64,000 nucleotides of DNA from Rhodospirillaceae bacterium (GTDB lineage Bacteria > Pseudomonadota > Alphaproteobacteria > Rhodospirillales > JABHCV01), in NCBI GenBank assembly GCA_018671895.1, contig JABHGV010000074.1, positions 1 through 64,000 on the forward strand. Reading direction: 5' to 3'. Made by a program: the position numbers and the translations under genes. Under the pieces are notes generated by a model. It made no database searches. It saw only the letters and a program-made list of their open reading frames with translations, and was not told the origin of the DNA. Positions 61,523 through 64,000 of this stretch are shown here, in pieces. Within the stretch, counting starts at the first letter, position 1; the number at the start of each line of letters is the position of its first letter.

Positions 61523-61551
61523 ATATTTAACCTTTTGAGCCGGGAGATTCC

Positions 61552-62574
61552 ATGTCCAAGATTGACCACACCACAGACGTGACCGTTATCGGGGCTGGCC
61601 CGGCTGGCCTGTTCAGTGTTTTCGAATGCGGGATGATGAAAATGTCCTGTCATGTTGTCGATGCGCTTGATGCCATCGGCGGACAGTTGTCGGCGCTGTA
61701 CCCGGAAAAACCCATTTATGACATTCCTGGCCATTCGAAAATTCTCGCCGCCGATCTGGTTTCCAACCTTGAAGAACAGGCCGCACCGTTTAATCCAGTC
61801 TATCACCTGAACCAGCAGGTAACGTCACTGGAATCGGTCGATGGCCGTTGGCTGCTGGAAACATCGAAGGGCGTTCGCATCGATACCGGTGCCATCATTA
61901 TTGCCGCCGGGGTCGGGGCCTTTGGGCCAAACCGGCCGCCGCTGGACGGCATCACCGATTTCGAAGGCCAGGGTCCCGGCGTCGGCGTTCATTATCTGGT
62001 CAAGCGTCGCGAAGATTTCCTGGGCAAGAAAGTTGTCATCGCAGGCGGCGGTGATTCCGCCGTCGACTGGGCGTTGTCGCTGGTCGAGATCGCCGAGAGC
62101 GTCGCCATCGTTCACCGTCGCCCGAAATTCCGCGCTGCCCCGGACAATGCCGAAAAACTGCAAAAACTTGCCATTGACGGTGCGCTGGAACTGGTCGTGC
62201 CGTACCAGTTGAAAGAAATTTATGGCGACGGCGAAAAACTGACGACGATCACGGTCGCCGATCTGGATGGCAACGAACGCGAGCTTGAAGCCGATGTGCT
62301 GTTGCCGTTCTTTGGACTGTCGCAAGACATTGGCCCGATTGCCGACTGGGGGCTGTCACTGGATCACAACCACATCGCCATCGACCCCGCGACCTGTTCG
62401 GCGGGTCCGGGCGGCCTGTTTGCGGTTGGTGATATTGTCAATTACTCCGGCAAGCAGAAACTGATTCTGACCGGCTTTGCCGAGGCCGCTATTGCAGCCC
62501 ACGCGGCGCGTGCCCACCTGCACCCCGGCGAGGAACTGCACTTCGAATATTCAACGACGCAAGGTGTTCCTTAA
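61552..62574 (+). CDS. Ferredoxin/flavodoxin-NADP+ reductase, thioredoxin-reductase-like
   Basis: The 340-residue flavoprotein has an FAD-binding VIGAGPAGLFSVFECGM (about 11-27), GGQLSALYPEKPIYDIPG, an NADP-binding VVIAGGGDSAVDWALSLVEIA (about 162-182) with IVHRRPKFRA, and a C-terminal FAVGDIVNYSGKQKLILTGFAEAAIAA. There is no CxxC redox pair, which separates it from true thioredoxin reductases and places it with the FNR of this fold. It moves electrons between NADPH and ferredoxin. It is the only plus-strand gene between the tsaE operon and the kinase, which suggests a later insertion or inversion. Confidence 0.88.
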   Translation: MSKIDHTTDVTVIGAGPAGLFSVFECGMMKMSCHVVDALDAIGGQLSALYPEKPIYDIPGHSKILAADLVSNLEEQAAPFNPVYHLNQQVTSLESVDGRWLLETSKGVRIDTGAIIIAAGVGAFGPNRPPLDGITDFEGQGPGVGVHYLVKRREDFLGKKVVIAGGGDSAVDWALSLVEIAESVAIVHRRPKFRAAPDNAEKLQKLAIDGALELVVPYQLKEIYGDGEKLTTITVADLDGNERELEADVLLPFFGLSQDIGPIADWGLSLDHNHIAIDPATCSAGPGGLFAVGDIVNYSGKQKLILTGFAEAAIAAHAARAHLHPGEELHFEYSTTQGVP

Positions 62575-62584
62575 AAGCTGTTCC

Positions 62585-64000
62585 TTAAGCGGACTCGACG
62601 TCGGTAACGATGGAAATATCGCTTCGTTTCGAGCCGCCCGCGGGCAATGTGCATATGACGGTGCTGCCCTTGCCGGGCGGTGACTTGACCTCGACATCGC
62701 CACCATGCAACTCGACGAACCGCTGCACCAGCGACAACCCCAGCCCGGCCCCTGATTGATCGTTGCCGCCTGTGCGCTCGAACGCACCGAAGATATCAAG
62801 CTGTTCGGCCTTTGGCATGCCGCGACCGGTATCGGTTACCCGGAAGTTGACAGCGGCATCGTCGCCGTCGCCGCTTCGTTCGCTGGCCAGAATGATGGTA
62901 CCGCGCGGCGGCGTGAAGTTGACGGCATTGGACAACAGATTGAACAGCACCTGTTTCAGCCGTTTTTCATCGGCGACGATCCAGCCGATGTCGGGCGGAC
63001 AGTCGAACTCGACTTCCAGATTTTTGCGCCGGGCGCTTTCCTTGATCAGGTTAAGTACCGACACCAGCATGGAATGAACATCGACGGTATCCAGTTGCAG
63101 GCTCATCATTCCGGCTTCGATGCTGGCCAGGTCCAGAATATCGTTGATGACACGCTCAAGACCCTTGGCGCTGTCCATGATGCCGGTGCTGTATTCCATC
63201 TGCCGGGCGTTCAGCTTGCCGTGGCTTTCCTGGGTCAGCACATCGGCGAAACCGATCAGCGATGTTAACGGCGTTCGGATTTCGTGCGAGACGTTGGCGA
63301 TGAATTCTGATTTCAACCGGTTCGCCTGATCCAGCGCCTCGGCCCGTTGCCTCAGCGCCCCTTCGACGCGCGCACTGTCCGATACGTCCAGATAGCCCAG
63401 CAGCACCGCGCCATCGGGCAGTGGCACACTGGAATAATCCAGAATGGTACCATTGTTAAGGCGAATGCGGCCGTTCGACGGCTGTCGGCTGCCCAGTTTG
63501 GCGACGGTTGTGGCAACGTGTGATTTCCAGTCTTCGTCACTTGATTTGTCGGCGTCCGATATCAACGAGCGCGTGGCATTCAGGAAATCAGCCATGCGCA
63601 TGGTGTCATTCAGGGATGCCGCATCCAGATTCCAGATTGCGGCGAAGGACGGGTTCGACAGCTTCAGTTTTCCATCGCTGCCAAACACGCAGACCCCTTC
63701 ATATAAATTATCCAGGGTTTCGCGCTGTACCGCGTTCAGGCTTTTGAAAGATCGTTCCAGATCAAGCTTGTCGCTGACGTCTTCGAATGAAAACACCAGC
63801 CCACCGTCGGAATGGGGGCTGACGGTCTGGCTGACGGTGCGACCGTCGGGCAAATGCAACAGGGACTGTTGCGGTTCTTTCACGGTTCGGAACAGCGCCA
63901 CCTGTTGCTCCCTGAATGCGCGGAAGTCGGCGACTTCCGGCAGGTGGCGTTTTTCGCGCAGGCGCTCGAAAATCTCGCCCATGGACGGATCATCGGCCAG
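62585..64000 (-). CDS. PAS-domain sensor histidine kinase, N-terminus beyond the right edge
   Basis: The frame is open to the end of the window, upstream of the ATG at 63982 (LADDPSMGEIF), so the gene continues to the right. The visible part has two PAS-like regions (VALFRTVKEPQQSLLHLPDGRTV and EGVCVFGSDGKLKLSNPSFAAIWNLD), a HisKA domain with His in ANVSHEIRTPLTSLIGFADVL, and a complete HATPase domain (NLLSNAVNFTPP, VTDTGRGMPKAE, GAGLGLSLVQRFVELHGG). A kinase of this type next to tsaE is common in Rhodospirillales. No receiver domain is seen. The signal is unknown. Confidence 0.9.
   Translation of the reverse strand: MADDPSMGEIFERLREKRHLPEVADFRAFREQQVALFRTVKEPQQSLLHLPDGRTVSQTVSPHSDGGLVFSFEDVSDKLDLERSFKSLNAVQRETLDNLYEGVCVFGSDGKLKLSNPSFAAIWNLDAASLNDTMRMADFLNATRSLISDADKSSDEDWKSHVATTVAKLGSRQPSNGRIRLNNGTILDYSSVPLPDGAVLLGYLDVSDSARVEGALRQRAEALDQANRLKSEFIANVSHEIRTPLTSLIGFADVLTQESHGKLNARQMEYSTGIMDSAKGLERVINDILDLASIEAGMMSLQLDTVDVHSMLVSVLNLIKESARRKNLEVEFDCPPDIGWIVADEKRLKQVLFNLLSNAVNFTPPRGTIILASERSGDGDDAAVNFRVTDTGRGMPKAEQLDIFGAFERTGGNDQSGAGLGLSLVQRFVELHGGDVEVKSPPGKGSTVICTLPAGGSKRSDISIVTDVESA

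Overview
The window looks like chromosome from a free-living alphaproteobacterium, probably a marine Rhodospirillales-type organism. The main evidence is conserved gene order. The run rnd / kdsD-lptC-lptA-lptB-rpoN-hpf-ptsN, the run aroA-cmk-rpsA-sppA-ihfB-lapA-pyrF-trpF-trpB-trpA-accD-folC, and the run tsaE-amgK-murU-addB-addA-trxA are all typical of that class. The small zinc-ribbon protein of the TIGR02300/FYDLN family sits before aroA, and AddAB replaces RecBCD. Taxonomy below class is an inference.

Layout. Positions 1-2300 are a scarred accessory edge. They hold the 3' end of a RES-domain (toxin-type) gene, a tRNA-3'-end-like block with a strong terminator, an array of four hairpins, a histidine kinase that stops after its HisKA domain, and directly against it an AsmA-like protein that lacks its N-terminus. 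Positions 2391-4662 hold a MarR regulator, a complex I NDUFA9-like dehydrogenase, tRNA-Leu(CAG) and RNase D. Positions 4774-10908 are the envelope and nitrogen-control block: Kdo precursor synthesis, LPS export (LptC/A/B), sigma-54, hibernation factor and PTS-Ntr IIA. A small heat-shock protein and an animal-Na,K-ATPase-like P-type ATPase follow.

Positions 14430-30295 form a surface-polysaccharide region. It holds two large membrane proteins (one with a Wzy-like motif), seven GT-B-type glycosyltransferases or relatives, a flippase, a glutamine-dependent asparagine synthetase homologue and a SAM methyltransferase. Most genes of the plus-strand part overlap by four bases. Then come formate-THF ligase and a minus-strand operon of four tightly overlapping genes: solute-binding protein, hybrid sensor kinase, an unannotated 55-residue membrane microprotein, and a DEAD-box RNA helicase.

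Positions 38944-51231 are a housekeeping run (tRNA-Ala, the TIGR02300 protein, and aroA through folC). Positions 51239-61490 are on the minus strand: a serine/alanine-glyoxylate aminotransferase, thioredoxin, AddAB and the cell-wall recycling pair AmgK/MurU with TsaE. The window ends with a thioredoxin-reductase-like ferredoxin-NADP reductase and a PAS histidine kinase that runs off the right edge.

The strongest leads are the solute-binding protein / hybrid kinase / microprotein / helicase operon, the double-truncation junction near 1575, the hairpin array at 373-475, the histone-H1-like tail on ribosomal protein S1, and the duplicated tRNA-Ala terminator. No CRISPR array, transposase or complete integrase was seen.
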